NCBI RefSeq assembly: GCF_041381155.1
Contig: NC_091143.1
Coordinates: 21,975,695-22,039,694, forward strand
Length of the DNA: 64,000 bases
DNA from: Argopecten irradians
Lineage: Eukaryota > Mollusca > Bivalvia > Pectinida > Pectinidae
Direction: 5' to 3'
Shown: piece by piece, positions 37,001 to 49,800 of the stretch
Layout of the letters: every line of letters starts with the position of its first letter
Position numbering within the stretch: position 1 is the first letter of the stretch
The notes under the pieces: generated by a model
Database searches by the model: none
Seen by the model: only the letters and a program-made list of their open reading frames with translations
What the model was told of the DNA's origin: nothing
Position numbers and translations under genes: made by a program

Positions 37001-40000
37001 GTATTCTAGACTGTCATTTTATCTTGAAACTTACACAAACTATACAATATCCAAAACCTTGTTTGATTAAGGAAAACTGGAATCCCAATATCAAAGTATT
37101 TGCAATTTTAAAGCAATGCTTCCATTTAAATTAGAATGAGTTTATGACATAGAGTGTGGAATTGGTTAAAATAAATCCTACCGATACAGCAAATAAGAAA
37201 GAAATTATTAATAGCACAGGCCTTCGTTAATGACATATGGTCAGAGGAGACGAACAAACAAAACAAAAGCCCCGTCTTATAATGGCAGATACATCATTGT
37301 TAAGCTTCGGTTCCTGCTTCGTTACATTCATTTAAAACAAAAACTGTAATACATGACAACTTTAATTAATTCTAGGTCTTAAAACACTTCTTATTAAAGT
37401 GCGATACTTTCTGTGAGAGTAAAATCCCTACCGAAAAAGTTTCGGTAAACGTTAGATAATTTATTGTCGTGCAACACTTTGTTCGTATAAGATAGATAAT
37501 CTGGCAGGTTGGGATGGTGGACTGTCATGCAAAATAAGGAAACTCGTACATTAAATGCGCACTGCTACAGATACTGTTATTCGCTGGAAATAGAACTCGA
37601 AGAGGTCTCACCTGATTGTTTCTAAACCAATACTAACTCTGTATACTAATATAGAGTTTCAGGTAATGCTTACATGTACAATCACGTGGGACACTAAAAT
37701 ATACCTATAAGAACGAAAACTACAATGATAACTCAAAGTCATCGATAAGAAGCTTTCAAGAGATGTCGATATAACTGCTTCATTTTTAAATTGATTAATT
37801 AGGTTTGTGTGATTCTTTGATAGGGAGTTATACTGAAGAATATGATATATGAGGGCTTGCTCTGCCGAATTAATTGTATTTTCATTGAAGGGGCGTATTT
37901 AGTGTTATGGCTGATTGATGCTAAGCTGATGTCAATGAATTGCAAAAAATATAAAATAAAAAAATAGCAAATAAAAACTTTCCTGAAATTTTTTATGAAA
38001 TTTATGTTGAATTTGATTTTATCATTTACTATCTATGTAACTAGATCTATCTACTTTTCATTGTACATTAGTCTATGGACCTGTAGATCAGTGAAACTTC
38101 CAGCTATGTACAGTTCCAAAGGACTAAATGTACAATGGATGGTGTGGTAAACACAAAATGGACAATAGTTGAAAGAAGCACTGAAGACAACTAAACATGA
38201 CACCAGAGCCACGTTTTAACTCAGCAGAACTGTGTATAACATGTACGGTAGTATGTGAATACAGTAGGGGATGCGAACTTTACGTATCATAATGTTTGTA
38301 TTACTAACCGTATTGTGTCCATCAACACTACGGGGAGTTAGTCTGTGAGAGAAATAGAGAGATGAATAATATATCTATCTATACATTATGTAATGGTATG
38401 TGATGGGGTAAGATTATGTGTAGTTTTATAGTTTTATCTTGGTATGTAGCTTTTCGTTGGTTCAAGTACAGCCATACTCATTACTTTCACATGAACGTGA
38501 AATGACACTTGATAAAGCCCCACTCAACCTGTCGGGAAATTTAACATTTGTGATATTTCGGTGAAATACAATCAAGTAAAACAGCTGCAGTCCATTAAGA
38601 AAATTGTAAATATTTGCAAATCTCAGAGCTTATTAACTTTGCCGTTTGTTGTGTATATTATTGACGGTTCGCCGAAAATTTTAAAACATAGAATTTTATA
38701 CAGATTTAATTCATAACAAATAAAGAAGAATCACGGGCATCTCTGATAGCATGTGTTTGGTAGACGTATTAGATCCAGTCGTGTATACTGAAGAAAAAGT
38801 TACCATATTAACGAGAATAGAAGTCAATTAAATCAACGCACTTTATCAACGCGGACACGGAAATAATATAATCAATGTGTACATTGAAGCATTGGTCTTT
38901 CTGCATTGTGATTATTTGAACTCCATCAAATATAGACAGATAACAACAATTTTAAACTCATTATTTTTTTATATATATAATGATATAGATATTTATAGAT
39001 ATAATGCAAAATCATACATTTCTGGAAATCAAAACGGAGAAGATCCCCTGAAAAGGATGCATGACCCTAAACCTAAACCAATGATGAGAATGTCAAAATA
39101 AGCTCTTTATATCTAGCAAAAACAAACATCTTACTCTGATTGGCTCAGTGGTAGAACAAATCCAACAAATGGACATTATTTAATCATAAACAAGTATCAT
39201 GAGAATTTATGTGTAAAAGAAAGTAAGTAATTATTTTGGTTGGTTGGTTATATTTAAAGGAGTGTGTATAGCCTTAGCCCAATACACTTCCATTATTGAC
39301 CTATCAGAAATGAAATAAGATTCATGCCCAGTGTTATTTCAGGACAGTCTCCGGTGATTGCAGTTTGTTACGTGCGCGCGTGCTTTGGGAGACTGCAGTA
39401 TGTTAGCTTTGTTATTCTTTATAAAACGCCTTTTTATAGTATTGTATCAGTGATGCATGCTTCTAGAGACATGCTAGCTGCATATTGATTGTAATCATTT
39501 TTTAGGATTTTACCTATCAAAACAAGATTAGCAATCGAGAAGATTATATGGTACAATTAACAGATCAAGACAAACATTATAATACAAGTTTAAAAGAAAT
39601 TAATTGCGAACCAATAAGTAAACCAATAAAGCATGCAGTTACCGTCGCCTGTGACAAACCACTCTTAATGATGGCGACAATAGCCTGCTTCTGACAGCTT
39701 ATAAGGAAACTAATAACCTTTGTTTGGGTATTGTATTTCCTGCCTGTGTACATAAATCCTTGTTCCTTGCTGGGTAACCAAAGACTATCTACCCACTCAT
39801 TGTTCGTTCTCATGTTTTAAGATATGTCTAATGAAATATTGCCTAATGTTATTTGCGTATTAAAAACCAAAAGATATGTTACTGCAAAATGACTTTTGAA
39901 ATTGAATGAAAGTATCTACAGTTTCGAAAAGATTATTTTGTTGCGGTCTTTATGGTTGGTGATTGAGCTACAGTGCATGTAATGACAGAAGCTTATTATG

Positions 40001-40839
40001 CAAAGCTGCGATTGTGACAGAGACATAATCAAAATATAGCATTAATCGTAATAAAAATAAGACATCGATGTTATAGAAAAAATACAGCATCAGAGTTCGC
40101 CTGGTATATTGCAGATAGCTAATGCCCGGTTGAAAGCGCTTTATACTTCTCAGTCAAAAGAAAGAATGGTTTAAAAAATATCCACTGATTAAAAAAATCT
40201 TTTTAGAAGGGTTTGCATCAAATTCCTAAGAACCGTGAGCATTAAATGGAAAAAAAATGCATGAACATAGGATCTAATTCAAACAATAGAACAGTAATTT
40301 CTTTGATTTGTGAATGGATTAAAATTGCATTCCATTGCAAAGATAGCGTATCCTGTTGATTAGAATATATATATATATTAAAGACACGGCTGTACATTGA
40401 CAGACCTTATGATGTATGTATTATTGTATTGTGTAACGGACTCGATCACTAAGCATACCGGTGTGAATAGGCTCAGTGTCATGCAAGTAAAACCTTGCAT
40501 CCCTGCAGTCATCAACATCAGGCAAAGCAAAGCTTTCGGTTTCCATTATATTGACAATAGCGCCTGTGAGTTCAATTTATTCTCGATAAGCCTTATAACG
40601 ATGTCAACTTGCTGCAAATATTTGTCAATATGATTGGTAAATTTGAATGTGGAATGGCAGCTGTTTGAGAAATTGCAGTTGTTTTCTAGAATCCAAATTG
40701 TAGATTACTCAACGCGATCACGCCTGCTAATCAACGTTCCGTCAACACTGCGTCTAGCTTTAAGTCAAACGCTCTGACGACCACGCTCGTTACCATGTTT
40801 ACCGACAGTATGCTCTGTAGTTGTATTCAGCGTCTAACC

Positions 40840-40873
<34 letters not shown>

Positions 40874-43800
40874 GAAGTGGCTATAAAGAATACATATGGT
40901 ATATAAATTACTTGATTACATTTATAAAAAAAATCGCGAAGATACCAGACGAATGTCCAACAGAATCGCGAAAATATCGTCATCGCAAACTGTACCGTCA
41001 GTTCGATTTGTTTTGGTTTGTTGTGTTACCTTTTAACAGCCATTGTCACGTATGAAGGGAACCAGAGTATCCGGAGAAAAAACATCGACTTGTCCCACAT
41101 TAATTTCAAACAGGCGATCAAGAGAAGGATTTGAGATATGTCGTAACATCTTAAAAACTTGGCAACCGCGGCGGACCTAAACATTTTTTATGTTACGGTA
41201 TATGTTTTTTACGTTATAAACATAAACATTCTGTACATAAAGGTAAATAGTGACTTTCATGTCAACGCGAAGACATTTCTGTATATTTTTCTAGTTTCTT
41301 TTCTTCAAAAGTATCTGGAAATGACGTCAATAAAAGAAAACCGAACATGTACAGATTACTCTCTTATGCTGTTCTGGGAAATCATATAACAACGAAAAGA
41401 ATGTCCGACATATAACGAGTGATTATATACTCAGACACTAGGTCTGTAGCGCCATTATAATGGGGCAGAGGGTGGCAGACAAATGCTTCTTACAATAGCA
41501 TTACATCAGAACTGTCCTGATGGGCCTTAATCATACTTAATATACTCTAATACAACAGATATACCGCATACTAGCGGTGCTTTTGTGAATTAGACTGGCA
41601 TTGTCTTATGTATGTTGAAAGCTTAAAGGATGACTGTGTCTACCGGATCTCATTATAGTCTCAGACTGGACCTGGACTACATAATTCCCGTACGATGCTT
41701 TTACTTTCCAAAAGCATTGTGTATGTAAGATGTAACTTCAATGATTTTTTGCAATTATTTTTATAGATAATAAAATTACCATTATCAATAATAATTGAAC
41801 TTCGATTGAATCCCCGTTCCTAAAACTACAAAAAGAACTTGTACTCTATACAATACACTGAATAAATGAAGTTAATTAGACAGAGCACTCGTAGCCGTGT
41901 GATTACCCGCCGCGATACTATCTAGCCTTCCACCTCAGGGTAATGAGATGGACATTCACATAGGACAGTTACCAGGTACTGGTCGTAAGGCTGTCCTCAA
42001 TGCCCTAAACCCGTCACGTCCTAGGACAGTTACCAGGTACTGGTCGTAGGGCTGTCCTCAATGCCCTAAACCAGTCACGTCCTAGGACAGTTACCAGGTA
42101 CTGGTCGTAGGGCTGTCTTCAATGCCTTAAACCCGTCACGTCTTAGGACAGTTACCAGGTACTGATCGTAGGGCTGTCCTCAATGCCCTAAACCCGTCAC
42201 GTCCTAGGATAGTTATCAGGTACTGATCGTAAGCCTGTCCTCAATGCCCTAAACCCGTCACGTCCTAGGATAGTTACCAGGTACTGGTCGTAGGGCTGTC
42301 CTCAATGCCCTAAACCCGTCACGTCCTAGGATAGTTACCAGGTACTGATCGTAAGGCTGGCCTCAATGCCCTAAACATGTCACGTCCTGAAATGACTTCG
42401 ACTGTAAATAGGGTGTATAAATATGAGAACTTCAAAATAAACATGGATAGATAGACTTGTTGACACGTTCTCTCAATACTCTAATTATGGCTTACAAGAG
42501 CGTAGCACATGGATGCCATGTTAGTGAGCATGTAAGTGTCTTATTAGATAGATGACTATCTTTATAACAGGATTAAGGTTCTATAACCTTATCCATTGTT
42601 CGCGATGCAATTCGCCAGAATTTTATCTGCCAAAAACCCTAAGAAGATCAAGCCATACACTTTTTTTCCAGAATGACGTTTTTAATGCGAATTTTGATTT
42701 AAAGTAGTCCGTTCTGTTACAATGTATATATTTGTACAGATATGTCTGAGAGCTGGTGGTAAACCTCCTCACACCATTCGTTATCTGTGTTACTCTCCCC
42801 TAGTCTTCTCCCTGATCGTACTCAATTCACCAACTGATGATTTCAATTGAAATTATCTTGAACAAGTCTTTGTCATCTGGTTTGTCTGATGCTGACGATG
42901 TGCTTTAATTTACATCTGTACATGGTGACGGATGATAGTACGATACATACGTTATCACGTCACTATCTTTCCCCAGACGTTTCGTATCCTTGAGAGCGTG
43001 TGATTGTACCACCAGACACACGACGACATCATCAACGCATGCGTCAGTCGCTTAACACATCAGCCCATTTACTCAATTGTATTCCAAAGCTGTCAAAATC
43101 ATGCTAAAAATATACAAGAGTTTTTTCATTCTACGATTCTTTTTCTTGTTTTCGAAAACAAAAGCAAAAATGCATCGTATAATCACACATAACGTGACCG
43201 TATTGTTATCAACCTTGTTGGCAGAGATCGCTGTAGCCAAATGACTTAAACAACTAACCTGCTTTTGAAATGAACTGGTCTATTTCTATTTTGGATGTTA
43301 AAGTCAATAATTGTGTACGCATTGAAACACCTAGAGTTGACCATTTGATGAGCTAAAGCACATCTATGAAATATGTATTGTTATACCTTAGTCTAAAGCA
43401 CTATTCCTTATGTTTACCCGGTCTCTATTTCGATAAGCTAAAAGACCAGTCATCTTTAATGACGTATGTGGGTTGCGGAAGTTAACAGCAACGACATTTA
43501 AACAAAACCTTAGATTAAAATCGGTAGTGATCAAATATAACAGCATCTAATAACATCAAAGATATACACGGAAAATTAGCATGTTACCCAAGGACAGTTA
43601 CATCATCAGCGATATGATTGCGTCTGTGTAATTTGTTAGCCTGTAATACTTCTGATGACGTATGACCAGCATATTTTTTTTCAGCTGGACGGCCTTTCCT
43701 TTCATCTAAAACGAAATACCTGTTGCCCCAAAATGTCTGTTTTTATATTCAGTGAAATACTAAAAAACGTCAATGCTTCAAAAGGTATTATTATTTGCAA

Positions 43801-46800
43801 GATAGCATCACAATTTTTTTTCAAATATTATGATTTGATTTTATTTTCTTTTTTTTTCAATGCGTATAGTTTTCAATTACAAAGAAACTACAAATCAATG
43901 ACAAATATTGAAGGTGTAGAAAATGGAACAACGTTTTTATTGTCTTTCCATTGCGAAATGAAACTACTATTAGCCCATAACAAACGTATGATATTAGTAA
44001 CACACGCAATAGACATATATCTTCCTTAAAACGTTACGCATAATAAAGTGTAAGACAAAACTCGGTTCTATTTACCTCGTTCTTTTCTGTTCCCGCACTG
44101 AACAATATTTTAAAATAACTTTCTCTTTCAAATAAAGAGTTTTGCAAATGTTTTATGCAGGCTCAACCTATACATATGATGTTTCCTCAGTAAGCGACCT
44201 TCATAGCTTATTTCCAAACTCCTTCCTGGATTTAAAGCTAGTTCACATGTTTCAAACATTTAGCGTTTTAAGTTGACTTCATTTGAATAACGTAAACGAT
44301 TTACATATTACTTTGTATTACTAATTACTAAAATAACCAGTCATAATGCCTTACAAACCTTCTTAGTTGCGTGATCGACTTACTTTATTATACAAAAGTC
44401 ACTGCCACATAATTATTTTAGTACAAATGAAAATATGAAGTTCGTGGTATAACAGGCGAACACCTGTACCTACATGTACCGATTGCAAATCGCTGCGGCA
44501 ATAAGAGGAGGAATTCTAAAGTTAATGAAACCAACAATGTACGCTTGGGAAATATACTGTCAGTATTTAGGTAGAAGTCACATGACAGTTTAACATCCAA
44601 TAAAGCTAGTTTATTATCTGTGCCGAATTAGCATGCTATAGTTTTATATCACGGCAGATAAAAATCGTTTTAAATAGAGTAACGGCCATCCTGTTGCCTT
44701 GCGAGCAGCTCTAAAATAAAAAGCAACACTAGTGAGCAAGTTATTATTGTATCCGCCCCATCAGGCTTTTTATGATCAATATCTTGACGATTCATTTGAA
44801 CTTCTCAGTCATGTAGTAGGCCATCAACCGTCACTTCCTCATTAGATCTACGGTCAACTTTGATGTAGGTATTCGAGGCCATTAATGACATATCAACAGC
44901 GTCCAGTGTCCTTTTTCTGTACATTGTATGGCATCACGATAACTGCCTGGGGCATCTGAATAATGTTTTCAGTGATGGACATAATGCAAACAACGGGTTA
45001 TTGGAAGTCAATCATTATAGACTTAAAAACTTTTAGTTTTCGCCTGGAGTAACATATTACATATAGTTGAGATGTGTTTGGTGATAGTGTAGCAAAGTTG
45101 TAGCATGATCCACTGGATACATTGCAGATGCGAATCATGACGACGTGTTATATTTCAAAAGACGATGGCTTGTTAAATGGGAATCAGGGTTGATCCTAAA
45201 AGTATGCGTACTCCTAAGAAATTCATATCATAATATATCTTGCATAATTACTATACATTGGTATTTTGTAGATATAAACAATAAATGGTTTCTAATCTGT
45301 GCATCAAAGACGAGACAACATGTTTTCATTGCTAAAAAAGTGTTAAAATATTCTGGGAAAACTATGTATTATGCTTAACATTTATTGTTCATTGTAGGGA
45401 TACATTAACGTTCACGTTTGGTTGTGTTCATCGTGTCTTTTAAAACTCATATAAATGATCTAGGCATAAAGAATATTCAAAGACGAGAAAGTGAATTTTT
45501 AGAAATAGCATTAGGTAAGGTAATTGTGAATTCCTAATGCAATCAGAATCGGATCAAAGAAACACATACCATTCTAGAAATAGAGGTTACGCAACGAGTG
45601 GCTGTAACTTACGAGTGTGGAATAAATTCCATATCCAACAACCACGAGTCGTGTGACCAGTTTCTACCACAATTATATCCGCTTTTAGCCGATAGAAATA
45701 CGACGAGGATACGCTATTCAACAGCAGTTTTGGCGTCAAGCGGCGATCACAGCATAGCATGACGTCACTCGATATTGATGACGTTGACAAATGATGGCAC
45801 GACACTCAGAAAGACGTAGTTCTGTCAATGGTCACCGTGTCAGCCAATCAGGATGCGTACAGAGTTTATACCACGTGTGGTATAAACAAATTGTTAATCA
45901 ACAGCTGCATCGTTTATTTGATACCCTGAGAGTTGAATAACACTGACTATTGTGGTAGAAAAGGTATTTATAAAATAATGACAAGATACTAACAGTGTTT
46001 GAAGATGAAGTTAGGGAATGAGTGTGATTTATCTTAACTTTTATGTAATATTTTTTTCGGAAAAAGGATTTTTCGAAAAGAAATATGGTTATTAGTATTT
46101 ATGAAATATGTGTACATATCTTCAAACTAATATTTCTCCATATTTTGTAAAACTAAACAGAACTTTCGCATTGTACACATTTAAAGCACGATCCGTAATG
46201 AACTATGATATATACCAAAATGTACCAAGCTACTTCAGTTAAATCGCACAATGCTAATGTTTCCTATGCTAAAGCAATTTTTGATCATTTTAGGATACAC
46301 AGATATCGAATTTCCAATTCGAGTGGCACAACAAATTTACTTTGTGGATACATTGTCAAAACTCATGAAAATATCTTCCATGTCGACCTAAAAATTTCGA
46401 AATATGTTATGCATTCGACTTAAATTAAAATTAGATATGACTTTGATACATTTCAGAAAAGGAATTATCTTATATTATCACATTGATTCTAAACATATGT
46501 CTGTCGTCCAGGGAGTCTGGAGTATACAATGATCATATTTACTTAGTCAGATACAACACGTGATCATTTCTCAAGGTCTCGCACAGTAACATTAATCTAC
46601 AAACTATATATGTTATATATTTAATGCTAGATATTTTCTATACCAAATGCAAAGGTTAAGATTTAGCATATATTAAAGAGAGACCGTTCCGAAACTGTAA
46701 TCACTTTTCAGCTGTTTGTCAGTTAAAAAGAATATTATATCATATATATATATATATATGTAGGAAGTCATTTTCTATCGCTTACTTTATATTTTTCCTA

Positions 46801-49800
46801 ATGCTGCAATGTACAACATACAATGTACATATATGTGCCATAAACAACTTATACCTCACGTCATGACCATCCCGTTGATCGCCACTGCCAATACCAAAAC
46901 ACTTTGATGGATTATACGTAGATATATCTTCATTCACCACTTCTACTATACTGTATAAACTAACCAAGGCAAAGAGAAGTATATGGGGTATAACAGTCAA
47001 CCAAAACGTGATCATTTGACGTCACTAACGTTGACATGGTAACGTCAACTGATCACCGTCAAAATGGCTGTTCCATCTAGTGGATTGAATCGTCGTTGAT
47101 AAACGGTTTTCCTGGTCTAAATTCAGCAATGATAATACAGAGACTACTAAAATGCGTTAATAATGTAAATATAGGCATTAAACCAACTCCTTACGGAGTC
47201 TATGGCTTATATAAATGTCAGAGCTTTGCAGAAAAATAATTGCTAGCGCTAGCATGCATTATTAAGGAAATTTAATGCTTCAATATATCTAGGTTATAAC
47301 CAGACCGCGATATCTCGATACAAAAGTGCAGACTTTACATGTAAGTCAATACTTAAGTTTTATTCTTTATGTAGCTTTTGTTTTTTATCAGATTTTGACT
47401 TCTGACTTTCTAGAAATCGGAGTGTATATTCTACAGACAAAATGACCGATGAAATATAGTACTCACTACACCCAAGTTCGTCCTCGCCATTCAGACAGTC
47501 AGGGAAGTAGTTACAGACGACATTATCGTGACCTTCAGCGGGCAGACACCGACCCTCGGGACAAACGAAAAACTTCGTAATGCCAGACCTCTTCATCTCC
47601 GGAAAATCCTCACATTGGTTGGTGATGTTCCCTGGAGCAATAGTATCATATCAATGATAACGCAAACAGTAGAGTAAGCACAGTGTGTAACGTAAACAAT
47701 AAATATCGATAATAGATATGCAATTTTAGCTATTAGTTGTCAATTTTTGGAGGAGAAAAAACGCGATCTTCTCTGCTATTATTTCGCGCAGAAAATGTTA
47801 AAGGGTATTTTTCTATTTCAACCAGAATATTTTACTTATTTTGCCATTTTCTTCACAGAAAATCAATTTGGCCGGGAATATAGCGACATTTATACCCACA
47901 CGAATAAAAAGATAACAACAGCATTACGAAAAAATAGCGAATGGCCGAAATGTTTTGTTTTTAGTTTAACGTCCTATTTACAGCCAGATTCGAACTCGCG
48001 ACCCAGAGATGAAAGGTTTGTAGTAATACGTCCGGATATCTTAACCACTCGGCAACCTCGGGCCCTACCCAAAATAGAGTAAATACGTAACCATATAGGA
48101 GAACACATTTCAGTGAATGTTTCATTTTTAGAAAACTTTTTCCCTTATTAAAACTGAATTATTCAGATATTGTAGATTCGAGACTTCAACTGAATTCAAT
48201 GTGTACATTAAACAAAATTGTGTTTTCACAAACACAGAGAAAATAACAGAAATAAAATAACATCATTACACTCTTATATTGGGTATAATAAGTTTAACCT
48301 TTTAGATATCTTGTATTTCATAATTTACAAAATTGATCAGATAATAAGAATACTACTTGTGTGGTCCAATTCCATCCCGTCTGATATTCTATAGAAATGA
48401 TGGTATATTCCATCTGCCTGACAACCGTGCAACAACTAGTGGGCGGGATGACGTGGGGTGGTAAAGTACACATTTATAACGAACACGTTATCACTTTTCC
48501 TAATTGGATTGCTGATCACGCGTCGGCATGCACGTTTTTAAGCAGAAACTGTAAACTATTGTTGATGCCATTCAAAGCACATACAATGGCAAAGAAAACC
48601 TGCTGGACGAATATCTAGCTACTGTTCTTAACCTTCCATAATTGATTGCCCACACGGTAATAGAAACCATTGCGATACACAGGTTTCCTCAACCCTCATA
48701 ATCTAGTTAAAAAGTTATAGAGTTCAGGTGTGGCAAAGCCTCGGCAATTAATATTACCCGTTGTGTCTTAAGGATAACAAAACCAAAAAAAAACACAATT
48801 CATTTTTATACACGTTGGTTTATGTTTAGAATTAAGAATTAAGGTCAAAGCCAGTATGCGGTATTTGAAATTGACTTGATGAAACATTAAGTATTGTTAT
48901 ATTATTTTTCAAAGTATTATGTTATATAATTTCAATTTGATTTGTTGTTATCAGTTTTATTCTTGAGAGACTGAGAAAGATACATTTAACTGGATATTTT
49001 ATCACGTGATTTAGTTCTGTGTTTGATAATAAAACTCTAACCATTAACTTTATTCTGTGTTTTTATCATAATTAAAACAGGCCACACAATGTTTTACACA
49101 CTCGCTGAAGTGTATCGCTCCAGAGAAAGAATTTTACCTACTATTCAACGTTCACTAGCCTACAAGTCTAGACTAGTTCATAAAATCACAACTCAAATTA
49201 TTAATGGAGAAAAAAACAAGAAAATGCCAGACATTGATCAGTGAACTAAAGCAAAATGTTTTACTATTTATATGATGAAAGATAGCTTATACTTACAACA
49301 GAAATATTCGTCTGCGCCATCTTTTGTATTTCGACAGTCGTTGTCTTGGTTACACAGGTATTCTTTTGGAATACACCTCTGACTTTCACCGTTTAATTTA
49401 CACATGTATGTCTCGCCGATAGGACAAGCTTGTGACACTGAAACAAGAGCACACACGTAAATAAAACCTTAGAATAACCTTCAAATGATACCAAAGTTTG
49501 ATTACAATTGCATGTTAACATAACTACCGTTTGGAGTTATGGTAGAGTCGAGGATTATGAAACAGTGTGTCTGATAGGTAATATTGTACAATCACCTTGT
49601 CAGAAATCTTCATTTTGAGAAGTTCTCTTTCCTACAGTCATTAAAATTCCTTGCTGACCATGAATAACACATTCTTGGATTCCTGAACACGCTTTCGAGA
49701 TAACTCATTGTTTTCCAAGTTGGTGTTAATATATAAAAAGAACACATCAACTCTGTGTATCGGTGAAATGATATTCGAATGGTTATTTATTATAATGTCT

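Larger units (their letters stand above)
34542..47466. other. Large receptor intron (~13.7 kb between LDLa 7 and 8)
   Basis: Separates LDLa module 7 (47467) from module 8 (33736); the CUB-like frames lie at its downstream end. Within it I recognise two family-E repeat copies, a SINE with internal minisatellite (41889-42430), a poly-T run at ~40842-40871, TA runs (40367, 46745) and a possible start exon (46855-47015). The rest, including most of 36-41 kb and 42.5-46.7 kb, shows no supported gene. Confidence 0.6.

Noticed and set aside
39136-39160. tRNA-like A box (TTGGCTCAGTGGTAGAAC)
   Set aside because: No B box or acceptor-stem pairing follows; at most a decayed tRNA or SINE fragment.
43655-44029. 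124-aa plus-strand open frame
   Set aside because: Low-complexity F/I/K/N-rich translation of AT-rich DNA, with no domain and no splice context.
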